A stretch of 64,000 bases of DNA from Pseudogymnoascus destructans. Lineage: Eukaryota; Ascomycota; Leotiomycetes; Thelebolales; Thelebolaceae. Below, one piece after another: positions 19,950-30,179 of the stretch (position 1 is its first letter; every line of letters begins with the position of its first letter). The position numbers and the translations under genes are program-made. The notes beneath the pieces are model-generated. The model saw only the letters and a list, made by a program, of their open reading frames with translations. It was not told the origin of the DNA and did no database searches. The stretch is from NCBI RefSeq assembly GCF_001641265.1, contig NW_020167520.1:992001-1056000 (forward strand). Reading direction: 5' to 3'.

Positions 19950-21268
19950 CTGTCTGACGCTGACAGTCTTACTTCCTATTTAGGAAATAGTGGGGTTCAC
20001 GGCGAGCGGGTTTGTACAGGGTATATACAGGGTTTATACAGGGTTCGTGGTCAAATTTTCTACACTAACTACATACAGGACTGTCGAATGAGGTGTCTAA
20101 CACCTGCTGAATCGCTCTATTACTTCTCGATAATGCTTCGTAATATTGACTTTCTCCTTGTCAGATGAACATGTGTACTTCTCCTTGGGATGTCTGAGGG
20201 CTTTCTCCACCTCCACGCTTGGATCGTGAGGACACCCTGAGTGGATCAACTTTTGACAGGCATTATCCAGTACCACCAGCCTTCCTAGGTTATTTGTCGT
20301 ACCTGTAAGATTTCGTGGTGTATGATCTACCGCCCCGTTCCTGAGCTGGACAACCGAGGTTTGGCTGATTGGCATGTGTTGCTGGCGTCGCATCTTGGGC
20401 AATCCCAAGGCTTTTTGTATAGCGTACAAAACGATATATATAGTGGGAGTATAGTGATGGTCTCTAGTAGAGTTTAGTAGGTTATGTTGGGATTGGTTGG
20501 AATAAACAAACCGATCCATACCGAGTACAGTAGCAATGGCCGTGACTTCCGGCATTGTGGTTCGCTGGCTCGCTTCCTTCCCCATGGGGGGGACAGGGGG
20601 ACCCTTGCGATTTGCGGGGAATACTTCGTGGGTGTGATTTTGGACTCGCACGTACTTCTGCAATAGGAAAATCATTCGACTCCCCCACCAAATACGTGGG
20701 CTTCATACTCCACACTGCCAGCTACACCAGTAATACTACAGCAATACCTCAACAAATACCGATAATACCCTGACCACGATCAACGATTGAGCACATGTCG
20801 TCCCATACCACCCTGCAAAAACTCCGTATTGCCAATGTTGCCCAACCTTCACATGTCAGACAACTGCATTTGATTTTCATTCTAGGCGGAATTTTAACAA
20901 TGCTGATCGAATTTTCCGTCGAGACCGGCCCTGACTAGACTGAGAGACTAATCCGTATCCATCGATGAAGTGCCATTCTTCGAGATCATGCGGCCACTGG
21001 TGTGTACGTGTTCGGCAGGCCGTCCCGCGTTTTTCGTGCTCACTCGTAAGCTAATGTCGCAGCATGAACATTGGAAAGAGGAAGCTCTCAAGTTTCGGGA
21101 TCACCATGATATGGAGAACCTGGGTGGGGGCAGCTAACAATATCTCCGGCGGCAGAGCGGGCGAATCCCGAGCGTCTGATTATGGGGAAGCATATATAGT
21201 CCAATCAATCCGGGTGGGATCATGAACAACGAGAATTCGCTGCAACCAAATTCGTCGTCGCCGCCAAG
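19950..21268. other. Intergenic region upstream of the carboxylesterase
   Basis: The first ~40 bp continue repeat R. At about 20018-20048 a short tandem ACAGGGT-TATA repeat is seen. A 192-codon open frame on the minus strand (20675-20097) matches nothing I recognise and lacks convincing coding character. A TATA-like CATATATAG lies at about 21189-21197, some 70 bp before the carboxylesterase ATG. Confidence 0.4.
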
Positions 21269-23023
21269 ATGAAGTTCCTCTCCCTCCTCGCCTTGCCTTT
21301 GGCATTGGCCTTGCCCGTCGAGGATATTCCTCAGGGTCCCGCTCCTCCAATGCTGGGTACTCTTGTTGAACCTGCACCTGAGCTCCAGGCAAGATATGCA
21401 ACCCCAACAGTCGTCATCCCATTTCCGCAGGCAACAATTGTTGGCCTCGGAGGTGCAGACGTTGAGAAATTCCCTGGAATCCCGTTCGCCAAACCTCCTG
21501 TCGGCGACTTGCGCTTGAAGTCCCCGCAACCTCTCACCGAGCCCCTGGGAACTTACCGAGCAACCAAGAACCAGGCCGCCTGCCCGCAGTTTTTCTTCTC
21601 GGACGCCCTTGATGATTCCATCCCCACCTCGGTCATCGGCCAAATTTTCAACTCGCCCTTTGTCCAGAAGATTACACAACAGAGCGAAGACTGCCTCTAT
21701 CTGAACGTGCATCGTCCAGCTGGCGTCGCCGCCGATGCGAAACTCCCAGTGCTCTTTTGGATGTTTGGCGGCGGCTTCGAGCTTGGCTGGAACACCATGT
21801 ACGATGGATCTCCATGGGTCAAGTCCTCTATTGAGCAGGGCAAGCCCATGATTTTCATCACTGTCAACTACCGTATCGGAGGATTCGGATTCCTGCCAGG
21901 TGCTGAGATTCTTAAAGACGGATCCTCCAATCTCGGCCTTAAGGACCAACGTTTGGGACTCCAATGGGTTGCTGACAACATTGCCTCTTTTGGTGGTGAC
22001 CCTGACAAGGTAACCATCTGGGGTGAGTCTGCTGGCGCCATCTCGGTTTTCGACCAGATGGTCATCAACGATGGTGACCACACCTACAAGGGAAAGCCCC
22101 TTTTCCGCGCTGGCATTATGAACTCTGGTTCAGTCATCCCCGCCGATCCCGTCGACTGCCCCAAGGGTCAAGTCGTCTACGACACTGTTGTTGAAGCTGC
22201 TGGCTGTAAGGGCGCGGCGGATACCCTCGCCTGCCTCCGCGATGTTCCATACGAAACATACCTCAATGCAGCGAACTCTGTGCCGGGCTTACTGTCACAC
22301 ACTTCCGTGGCGCTATCATACCTGCCTCGCCCCGACGGCGTCTTCCTGACCCAGTCTCCTGATGTCCTTGTTATGAGCGGCAAATACGCGAAGGTCCCCT
22401 TCATCGTTGGCGATCAAGAAGACGAAGGCACTCTGTTCGCCCTGTTCCAGAGCTACATTAAGACCCCAGCGGACATAGTTAAGTACCTTACGACGCTCTT
22501 CTTCCACCACTCCACCGATGCTCAGGTATCGGAGCTCATCCAAACATACCCCATCGGCTTGCTAAACGGTTCCCCCTTCCGCACCGGCATCTTGAACAAC
22601 TGGTACCCCGAATTTAAGCGCCTGGCCGCCATCCTCGGTGACCTTACATTCACACTCTCCCGTCGTGTCATGCTCCTTGGCACTAGCACTATGGCGCCTG
22701 ATGTGCCATCTTGGTCCTATCTGTCCAGCTACGACTACGGCACCCCGGTCATGGGTACCTTCCATGGCAGCGATCTGATCCAAGTCTTCTTCGGCATCTA
22801 CCCCAACTACGCCGCCGCATCCTTCCGCGCCTACTACCTCTCCTTCGTGGCTACCATGGACCCGAATAATGGCACCAACCCCAAGTACCGCAAGTGGCCG
22901 CAGTGGAAGGACGGCAACCAGCTCCTGAACACTTACGCGACCTACAGTAAGCTCATCAAGGATGACTTCCGCAGCAAGACGTCCGACTTTCTTGTCAAGA
23001 ACATCAAGAGTTTTTACATCTAA
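21269..23023 (+). CDS. Secreted type-B carboxylesterase/lipase
   Basis: An intronless frame of 584 residues, the usual length of fungal type-B carboxylesterases (the Candida rugosa/Geotrichum lipase group). The signal peptide MKFLSLLALPLALALP points to secretion. The alpha/beta hydrolase signs are present: family block EDCLYLNV, oxyanion-hole FGGGF, nucleophile Ser254 in GESAG, likely acid Glu386 in QEDEGT and likely base His499 in TFHGSDL. The expected reaction is hydrolysis of carboxylic esters or triglycerides outside the cell; the substrate cannot be told. The ATG at 21269 is chosen because it opens directly into the signal peptide. GC-rich codons and an unbroken frame set it apart from the transposons on both sides. 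Confidence 0.95.
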   Translation: MKFLSLLALPLALALPVEDIPQGPAPPMLGTLVEPAPELQARYATPTVVIPFPQATIVGLGGADVEKFPGIPFAKPPVGDLRLKSPQPLTEPLGTYRATKNQAACPQFFFSDALDDSIPTSVIGQIFNSPFVQKITQQSEDCLYLNVHRPAGVAADAKLPVLFWMFGGGFELGWNTMYDGSPWVKSSIEQGKPMIFITVNYRIGGFGFLPGAEILKDGSSNLGLKDQRLGLQWVADNIASFGGDPDKVTIWGESAGAISVFDQMVINDGDHTYKGKPLFRAGIMNSGSVIPADPVDCPKGQVVYDTVVEAAGCKGAADTLACLRDVPYETYLNAANSVPGLLSHTSVALSYLPRPDGVFLTQSPDVLVMSGKYAKVPFIVGDQEDEGTLFALFQSYIKTPADIVKYLTTLFFHHSTDAQVSELIQTYPIGLLNGSPFRTGILNNWYPEFKRLAAILGDLTFTLSRRVMLLGTSTMAPDVPSWSYLSSYDYGTPVMGTFHGSDLIQVFFGIYPNYAAASFRAYYLSFVATMDPNNGTNPKYRKWPQWKDGNQLLNTYATYSKLIKDDFRSKTSDFLVKNIKSFYI

Positions 23024-23204
23024 GTCCTCGGTGGCTGGATTGCGATTACTTCTTGAATGAAACAGGGAAGGGAACGCCCGATAGGAAATGAATTGAAACC
23101 CCAAGCCATCATTCTTGGGCATGTTATATATCAAGCTAGGCGTTGTAGGTAAAGCGACAATATAATATTAACTTATGTCAAAACTGCTGGGTTATTTAGC
23201 TGTA
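23024..23204. other. 3' flank of carboxylesterase gene
   Basis: AT-rich after about 23100, no gene seen; it probably includes the 3' UTR. The P3 relic begins after the TA at 23203-23204. Confidence 0.4.
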
Positions 23205-23494
23205 ACGTATTTCACAGCGAAGCGATCACCAAAACACCAAAACGCGTCAACTTGATAAAAGTCAACATGCTGCAACCAACACAAGCTAAACCCTCTAATC
23301 AGGAGGGTAGAATACTTCTAGCTATCCAATCAATTAAGGAAGGGCATATTCAAAGTATTCGAGCAGGCACAATGTCGTATGATGTCCTGTATACAGCTCT
23401 CTATAGCGGTTGAATGGAAAGGCTCCTCGACGTGACTCTACCCCTAACTCACAAAAATTAACTCCGTACGAAAAGAGTCGGCTCTCGTTCAATA

Positions 23495-25295
23495 CAGTAG
23501 AGTCCCGCTAAGCCGATGCTCAGTAAGGCAATGTTCGCGATAGTGCGATATTTTTTCTCGTCCAGATTCAAAACACGTACAACAACCAATATCCATGATA
23601 TTGCTCTGTTACCACCTAAATATCGCCTTATCCGATATTCTAGTGGACCATTTGGCTATGCCTCGAAATAAGCCCATCACTATTGAGCAGCGTCGTGCAC
23701 TCAGAGAGTGGCATTCTCGACAATACCCTCGACCCTCACAAAAGGCCTGTCAGCGGTGGTTTAAGGACAAATACAACCATTCCCTCAGTCAATCAACAGT
23801 CTCAGAGTCACTCAGCAAGCATTTTGACAGTGTCGACAACTCCTCAGCTATCTCAACAGCTGCTCGACTCCGCACTGGAACATGGCCTGACCTTGAGGAG
23901 ATCCTTTTCGCTTGGCAAAAGCAGATTGAAGGCCGAGGTGGAAACACAAGTGGAGAGGCTTTGAAGGAAAGGGCAAGGCAGATTTGGCAGCAACTTCCAC
24001 AGTATTCAACGCTGCCTATACCTGATTTCTCAGTTGGTTGGCTGTCTCGATTCAAGAAGCGACACAACATCCGACAGCATACAAATCACGGCGAGGCAGG
24101 ATCTGTTAGCAAGTCTACAGAAGAGGATATGAAGGCTTTACAAACTCTCGCTGGAGAATATCAAGAGGAGGATATATACAATATGGATGAAACAGCATTG
24201 TTTTGGCGAATGGTTCCATCTAAAGGTCTTGCAACCCAATCACAGCCAGGAATCAAGAAGAATAAAGATCGAATAACTCTTGTTTTCTGTATTAATGCAA
24301 CTGGTACTGATCGCTTTCCTGTTTGGATAATTGGCAAAGCAAAGCAACCTCGTGCACTTCAGAGTATCAATGTCTCAACAATGGGTGGAGAGTGGCAGTG
24401 GAGAACACAACTTTAATGAAGGAGTGGTTACAAGCCTTCTATCGACATATTGGAACATCTCGAACTGTCCTTCTCTCTATGGATAACTTCTCTGGCCATT
24501 ATTGTGGTCTTGAACTCAATCCTCCGCCTCCAAATATTCGAATCTGCTGGCTTCCTCCTAATTCAACAAGTCAATTTCAACCTCTTGATCAAGGAATCAT
24601 ACAGTCATTCAAAGCTCATTATCGTCGACAATGGCTCTCATTTATGTTACAATGTTTTGATTCCAACATTGCTCCAGTTCAATCAATGAACCTTCATCTT
24701 GCTATTCGATGGACTTTGCGAAGCTGGAATGTCTACTTACAAAGCACAACAATATATAATTGCTTTCGAAAAAGCACACTTTGAACTACACCACTTGCTC
24801 TTTCAACACCAATTAATCCTCCAAATCTATCTGAATTATATGATAATGTTACAAGAGCTGGAAATATACAAGATGCGATGGCATTACACAATTTCTTAAA
24901 TCCAGATGAGGAAACACAAGCCCAGAATAATGATGGTGAGACACTAACAGAGGAGGAGGTATTACAAGATATTATATCAAGTCATTTAAGTCAATGTGAT
25001 GATGCTCAAAATGAAGAAGAAGAAGAAGCCTTAGAGCAGCCTGTACCTTCAATACAGGCTGCTCGACAGGCTGTTCAAATTCTAATTGAGTTTACAGAAA
25101 GTCAAGGTGATATCTCAACAGCACAATTAAGAGCTATTGAGCGATATGATGCAGATTTGGAGGCATTGGATGTTAATGGCAGAGTTCAAAGCAATCTAGA
25201 TAGTTGGATTATATAAGCATTCAGTCGTGCGATATATTCATTAAGGCGATATTAAATTGATGGCTAGATTCCATCGTACTAACGGGACTCTACTG
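23495..25295 (+). mobile_element. Pogo-like transposon, family P6 (1.8 kb)
   Basis: Inverted ends CAGTAGAGTCCCG / CGGGACTCTACTG are flanked by TA at 23493-23494 and 25296-25297. Inside the tip a TAAGCCGATG-type motif is repeated at a 15-bp pitch. It is inserted in the P3 relic. Confidence 0.9.
23658..25216 (+). pseudogene. P6 transposase (CENP-B/ABP1-like), frameshifted
   Basis: From ATG 23658 the protein has an ABP1-type N-terminal HTH (TIEQRRALREWH ... ACQRWFKDKY), a CENP-B-type HTH ending in FSVGWLSRFKKRHNI, and the DDE_1 core: Asp in YNMDETALFWRM, Asp in LLSMDNFSGHY, Asp in QFQPLDQGI. The frame shifts near 24400 (after TMGGEW), so the second and third Asp lie in the frame 24323-24784. 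A TGA at 24782-24784 and another shift precede an acidic C-terminal frame (24878-25216). A truncated sister lies at 26991-27571. Confidence 0.85.
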
Positions 25296-25988
25296 TATAT
25301 CCTAGACATAGATTTATGTGGATTTCCGCCCTAGCCGCAAGCTGTACAAGAAATGGCCGACCTTATACTCTCCGAAAGAATGGTGAGACTTTTGTTGCTT
25401 CAGTCATCGCGCTGTTATATGCGAACTGTGTGATGAGTAATATCGAACCCAATTGTCCTGTTGGTGGTTGACAAGGTAAGAGCCTTATTAGGAAGAACTA
25501 GACTACCAACTTTATAAAGCGTCATACGGAAATCAAAGCAAAGTTCCATTAGAAGTACGATTATAAACGAGCAAAATGTAAAGATCCAAAGATAATTAAA
25601 GGGTGGTTCTCCCTTGTATAAAACATAGTTGCCAAATACAGAATCTTAGAGCAGGATATCTACAACTTTGATGAAGCAGGTTTGCAATGGGAGTTATTGC
25701 TACAATGTCTAAGACTTAGAGGCTTAAAAAGAGGCTAATATACAATTACAAGCTGATTTGCAAGAAATAGAGGTTGTAAAAGCAACTAAGCTGCAAAAAC
25801 ATTATTGTAGATGTTATAAATAAACTAGTCACAATGGGCAAACTTATCTAAATATTGTAGATACATGTGATGATTCAAATGCCAAAGAGTTAGAATATTT
25901 TATTAATTAATTGTTGAGATATTTTATGATTTGTATGATGCTAAGGAATAATCAACAGTGAGCTTGTGTAGGCGACTCGCCTATGAAC

Positions 25989-26217
25989 TAATCATTAGTG
26001 TTCGCAACAACCACCTTACAGGTGGTTGGCGAAAGCAAAGTGCATCTAGAAAGTGAAATTGCATCTAGCCAGCCAGATATCATTAGTATGTAGAATCTAA
26101 TATAACCACTATCTAAACAACAAAGTTATAACTAATTAAGTTATTAAATTATGAAATAAAATTGATGCTATTCTCACTTTAAAATAACCCTAAATCCAAA
26201 TCTCCTCTGTCATGTCT
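25989..26217. other. Transposon end fragment and AT-rich filler
   Basis: From 25991 a terminal-repeat-like stretch (ATCATTAGTGTTCGCAACAA, then GGTGGTTGGCGAAAG and GAAATTGCATC) matches 51487-51570. No coding sequence is seen. Confidence 0.5.
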
Positions 26218-26990
26218 GTAGTAAGTGGTTCAGACAAGTTGTAACAAATGTTGAGTCTGAGAACTCAGGGGTAAGTCAGAGGTTAGCATCTCACTGACTT
26301 TTCAGAAACAAAGAATACCAAGATCAATGCTTGGAAGCTTGGAAAAGACATAGAAGTATGTGATAGTCGATTTTCTGTATTGTCTGCTTGCCCATTCTTA
26401 AGGAAAGGGCAATCCTATTTATGCTAAAGGAGTGTAGTTCTCTCATTTTCCAAGACTTTCCATGACTAACCAGGCTTGGTAACTGTATTAGAAATCAAGT
26501 GCGACCCACAACTAGCTTGCTAATCATGTAGTGAACATAAGAGAATCCCATAGAACCATCTCTTGGGTTCCTAGCCTATAGGAAGTGAAAAGGAGGTCCA
26601 AGGTCAGAGTACCTATAGACAAATTATGTCATAACTTAACCAATCTTGTGGGTAACTAAGGAGCGATGATGTGTAATGAATCATAGAGGGTTGTAAAAGC
26701 TTCTAGAGCTATTGTTCATGTTCCTAGGCCTCTAGTTGGTAGAGATATGCCATGTGGTAGTATTGGCCCACCCCTTTAAGGAGGAGATTTTCTTTAATAA
26801 GAGTGTCCAAATGATATGCCATGATGTGTGTAGCATAAACAGATGTAGTAGAAGAGTTTGCAGCAATCGTTGAGTAGTATTGCTTTGATAAGCCAAGATA
26901 TGTATGGTGACTTGTAGGTTTGAGGAGGAGATTTCTAAGTTTGCTCTTGAGTTTGATAGCAAACTGAGTGCAACAAATGTCAGTATGACA
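26218..26990 (-). repeat. Truncated gypsy-2-family LTR
   Basis: The sequence joins the LTR alignment about 140 bp in (AAGTGGTTCAGACAAG) and continues to the intact end GTCAGTATGACA. The missing start and different flanks indicate a deletion across its left end. Confidence 0.85.
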
Positions 26991-27571
26991 AGATCCTGCC
27001 TCGCCGTGATTTGTATACTGTCGGATGTTGTGTCGCTTCTTGAATGAGAGAGCCAACCAACTGAGAAATCAGGTATAGGCTGCGTTGAATACTGCGGAAG
27101 TTGCTGCCAAACCTGCCTTGCCCTTTCCTTCAAAGCATCTGCTTTTGCCAAGCGAAAAGGATCTCCTCAAGGTCAGGCCATGTTCCAGTGCGGAGTCGAG
27201 CAGCTGTTGAGATAGCTGAGGAGTTGTCGACACTGTCAAAATGCTTGCTAAGTGACTCTGAGACTGTTGATTGACTGAGAGAATGGTTGTATTTGTCCTT
27301 AAACCACCGTTGACAGGCCTTTTGTGATGGTCGAGGGTATTGTTGAGAATGCCACTCTCTGAGTGCGCGACGCTGCTCAATAGTAATGGGCTTATTTTGA
27401 GGCATTTCAGCCAAATTGTCTAATAGACCATTGGATAAGGCGATATTTAGGTGGTAATGGAGCAATATTGATGATACCGGTCGTTGTATGTGTTTTGAAT
27501 CGGGGCAAGAAAAAAAATCGCATTATCGCGAACATCGCCTTACCGAGCATCGGCTTAGCGGGACTCTACTG
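26991..27571 (-). mobile_element. P6 element, 5' fragment
   Basis: It ends at the P6 terminus CGGGACTCTACTG with TA at 27572-27573. On the minus strand it encodes the N-terminal HTH region (PITIEQRRALREWHSQQ) to the RHNIRQ-TNHGEAG block, where the LTR begins. It lacks all catalytic residues and has a small deletion after FAWQKQ. Confidence 0.85.
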
Positions 27572-27575
27572 TATA

Positions 27576-28145
27576 ACGTAAGTCGTGGCGTAGCAGGACG
27601 GATGGCGAAGCAGGACGGTTTTCTTTCCGAGGTACACTTACATATAATATAAATTTGTGTGTGAGGGTACCTACGAACTTAAATTTTCCAACATTTTAAA
27701 AACTTCAATAGTCAGCGCAATTTCGAATTATTGACTTAGCTCTGAGATATATAAATTAATTACATAGTTGAATTATACATTTAATGATACTTGTTAAAAT
27801 AAAGCGCGTTGTTGTAAAAATATGGAGAAATAAATATTTTGATATTCGTCCATATAAATTTACGTAGAGATTTATATGAGAAAATGTCAACGTATTTGGA
27901 AGCATATAACTTCTCTCAATATCATTAAAATACAGTGATACTTATAAAAAATATATCTAACTATATAGAGATCTTATATCTAAGAGAACTAAGCGCCATC
28001 TTCGTAACTGTGCGAGTTATTATGCTATTTAAATTCCGAGAAATTCACCCAAGTCGGTACCCCTACATACAAATTTGTATGCAAAAGAACCTCGAAGGAA
28101 AACCGTCCTGCTACGCCATCCGTCCTGCTACGCCACGACTTACGT
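27576..28145. mobile_element. 570-bp MITE with pogo-type ends
   Basis: Inverted repeats of about 50 bp start ACGTAAGTCG and are flanked by TA at 27574-27575 and 28146-28147. The motif TGGCG-T/A-AGCAGGACGG occurs twice per end at a 17-bp pitch. The AT-rich interior encodes nothing credible. It starts two bases after the TA duplication of the P6 fragment, so the junction reads TATA. Confidence 0.88.
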
Positions 28146-28397
28146 TAGTGTGATTTCCGAGCGCGAACAATACATTTACGGGTTTCAGGATGGTGCCTGA
28201 TTCTGCCTGAATCCCAGGGCCAGAATCACAATAGTGAGGTCATCGTTACCATTGACATCAATGATATCACCACCAAGTCACTCCGTCGCCATAATATTAC
28301 ATTCACGTGCTAAAGCTCTAATGCCTTGTCCGCGAAGATATCTCTCACCCTCCGCCGCGCCTTCACATACAGCCTCAATCGCAATCCCAACCCGTAC

Positions 28398-30110
28398 ATG
28401 AACGCTAGAAGAACGCTGCATTCCTCGTGCGCTATGGCTGAGGTGAAGAAGACCACCCCGAAAATGAGGCAGCGGGATATTGTCTCGAGCTTCTTGTGCG
28501 CGCCGCCAGAGGAGGAGGGGGGACAGCATCGGTTCGTGCTGTTTAAGAGGAGTCAGGAAGTTTCTTCTTATCGGTAGGATGCCTCTTTAGTTGCAGTTCA
28601 TTGAGCGCTATTTTCTATTATACAGATAAAACTACACGTCTACCCTGCCACCCCCGCCGCCCCAAAAATATCCAATGCACAGCCATCTCTAACGCACACC
28701 AGCGGCAAATGGGCTGTCTGCTCTGGCACGATCGAGCCCACAGACGCCAGCCCCCTCGCGGCCGCCTACCGCGAAATCGCCGAAGAAACCCAACTCACCC
28801 CCCCCTCCATCAGCCTCCTCCGCCGCGGCCGCCCCTTCACCCTCCGCGACGAAACCATCAACACAGACTGGACCATCCACCCCTTCGCCTTCCTCCTCGC
28901 CTCCCCCTCCACCCCCATAACCATAGACTTCGAACACACCGAGTACACCTTCGTGACGCCCTCCCAGCTCTCCGAGTACGACACCGTCCCCGCTCTCGCA
29001 GATACGACCCTCCGCGTCCTCCCCGGCGCCGAAGTCGAAGACGCCCTCCGCACCCTCCGCATGGACCACACCTCCGGCGCCACTGCCCTCGCCACCCTCG
29101 CGCTCCTTACCCTCCGCCGCGCCCTCCTCCCTCCTCTCTCCACCGCCCCAACCACAGCTGTGCAATGGCGCGCAACCCGACTGCTCGCCTGGACACTCGC
29201 CAAGTCCGCGCGTCCCGCCATGGCGCCCGCGATCGAAGCCTCAATCTTCGAAGCGCTCGAGCGGATCGCGCTATCTATCGGCGGAGTGGGAAAGAGCGAC
29301 GACTTCGAAATGGCGCTCGAGGCGCTGTCGATAGAGGTGTTTAGGGAGGTGGCTACGAAGGCGATTGAGGACGTGATGGAAGCGAGGGAGGATGCAGTGG
29401 TGAAGCTCGCGTCGAACTTTACGGCGTGCGTGCAGCATAGTCCGGGGTACCAGGCTGCGTTTACGGAGGAGAGGCCGGTGACGCTGGTTATTCTGTCAGC
29501 GTCGGCGAGTGTGGCGGCCTGCGTGGCAGATCTGGCGCGCGCGGCGGCTGCGACGAAAATGAAGGTCAGGGCTTTGGTGTTGGAGTCGAGACCGAGGTTT
29601 GAGGGTGTTGAGATCGCGAGGGCGGTGCTGGATTTGGTGGTGAAGGTGGAGGTGCAGATCTTGACGGATGCGGGGGTGGGGCGGGCGGTGGGGGAGGCGG
29701 ATTTTGTGGTGCTTGGGGCGGATAGGGTGACGGGGGAGGGGGATGTGAGTAATAAGACTGGGTCGCTTGCTGCGGCTGGGTTGGCGCCGACGGTGGGGAA
29801 TGGATGTAAGGTTGTGGTTGTGTGTTGTGAGGAGAAGATTATGGGGGATGATGGGGGTGGGGAGGGGTTAGCGGAGACGGATGGGGGAGAGGAGAATGAG
29901 GCATCAGAGGTGACAGCGGCGTGGCCGGCGAGGGCGAAGGAGGTTGGGGAGCTGGAGGGTGTTAAGGTGCGGAATCCGTATTTTGAGTGGGTGCCGAGTC
30001 GGTTTGTGGATGTGTATGTGACGGAGGCTGGGGAGGTGGGGGTTGAAGGGTTAAAGAAGGTGGCACGGGAGAGGGGAGAGTTGGAGGAGTGGTTATTTGA
30101 TGGTTTATAG
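28398..30110 (+). CDS. Nudix-like / eIF-2B alpha-beta-delta-like fusion protein
   Basis: Two exons, 28398-28573 and 28703-30110, give 527 residues; the 129-bp intron has a GTAGGA donor and CTAAC branch 9 nt before CAG, and its removal joins RSQEVSSYR to GKWAVCSGT. ATG 28398 gives an arginine-rich, possibly mitochondrial N-terminus (MNARRTLHSS); ATG 28434 is the alternative. The first third has a Nudix-type segment (SGTIEPTDASP ... YREIAEETQL). The C-terminal half resembles the eIF-2B/ribose-bisphosphate isomerase fold: VLILSAS-like VTLVILSASASV, ILTDAGVGRAV, VVLGADRVTGEGDVSNKTG, and NPYFEWVP. Such fusions are common in fungi; whether it acts on nucleotides, sugars or translation is unknown. 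A transposon fragment begins about 20 bp after the stop. Confidence 0.88.
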
Positions 30111-30129
30111 AGTGGGTTAGATATACATA

Positions 30130-30177
30130 TAACGTAGTTCACAGGCGAGTCGCCTACAAAAGCTCACCGCCAATGAT
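30130..30177. other. Fragment of a P3-like terminal repeat
   Basis: ACGTAGTTCACAGGCGAGTCG and GCCTACAAAAGCTCACCGCC match the ends of the P3 relics near 25960-25988 and 48371-48415. It lies just after the Nudix fusion gene and before P1 copy B. Confidence 0.6.
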
Positions 30178-30179
30178 TA

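Larger units (their letters stand above)
23205..25988 (+). mobile_element. Pogo P3-family relic interrupted by P6
   Basis: The left terminus ACGTATTTCACAGCGAAGCG matches the P3 element at 43543. From ATG 23267 the relic reads like the P3 transposase start (SNQEGRILLAIQSIKEGH). After the P6 insertion (23495-25295) it resumes with ILDLD, GFPP and PQAVQEMADL and continues with many stops. Its degraded right end, GGCGACTCGCCTATGAAC, is next to TA at 25989-25990. No functional protein is possible. Confidence 0.75.

Noticed and set aside
20097..20675. 192-codon open frame on the minus strand
   Set aside because: Starts with ATG but shows no recognisable domain, no intron signals and mixed codon use; kept only as a remark in the intergenic entry.
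27935..28153. Short frame inside the MITE
   Set aside because: AT-rich, no homology pattern, crosses the terminal repeat.
28601..29344. Arg/Pro-rich frame overlapping the Nudix fusion
   Set aside because: Out-of-frame reading of exon 2; composition is an artefact of GC bias.
28766..30142. Long open frame antisense to the Nudix/eIF-2B-like gene
   Set aside because: A low-complexity Ser/Thr/Pro shadow caused by GC-rich third positions of the real gene.
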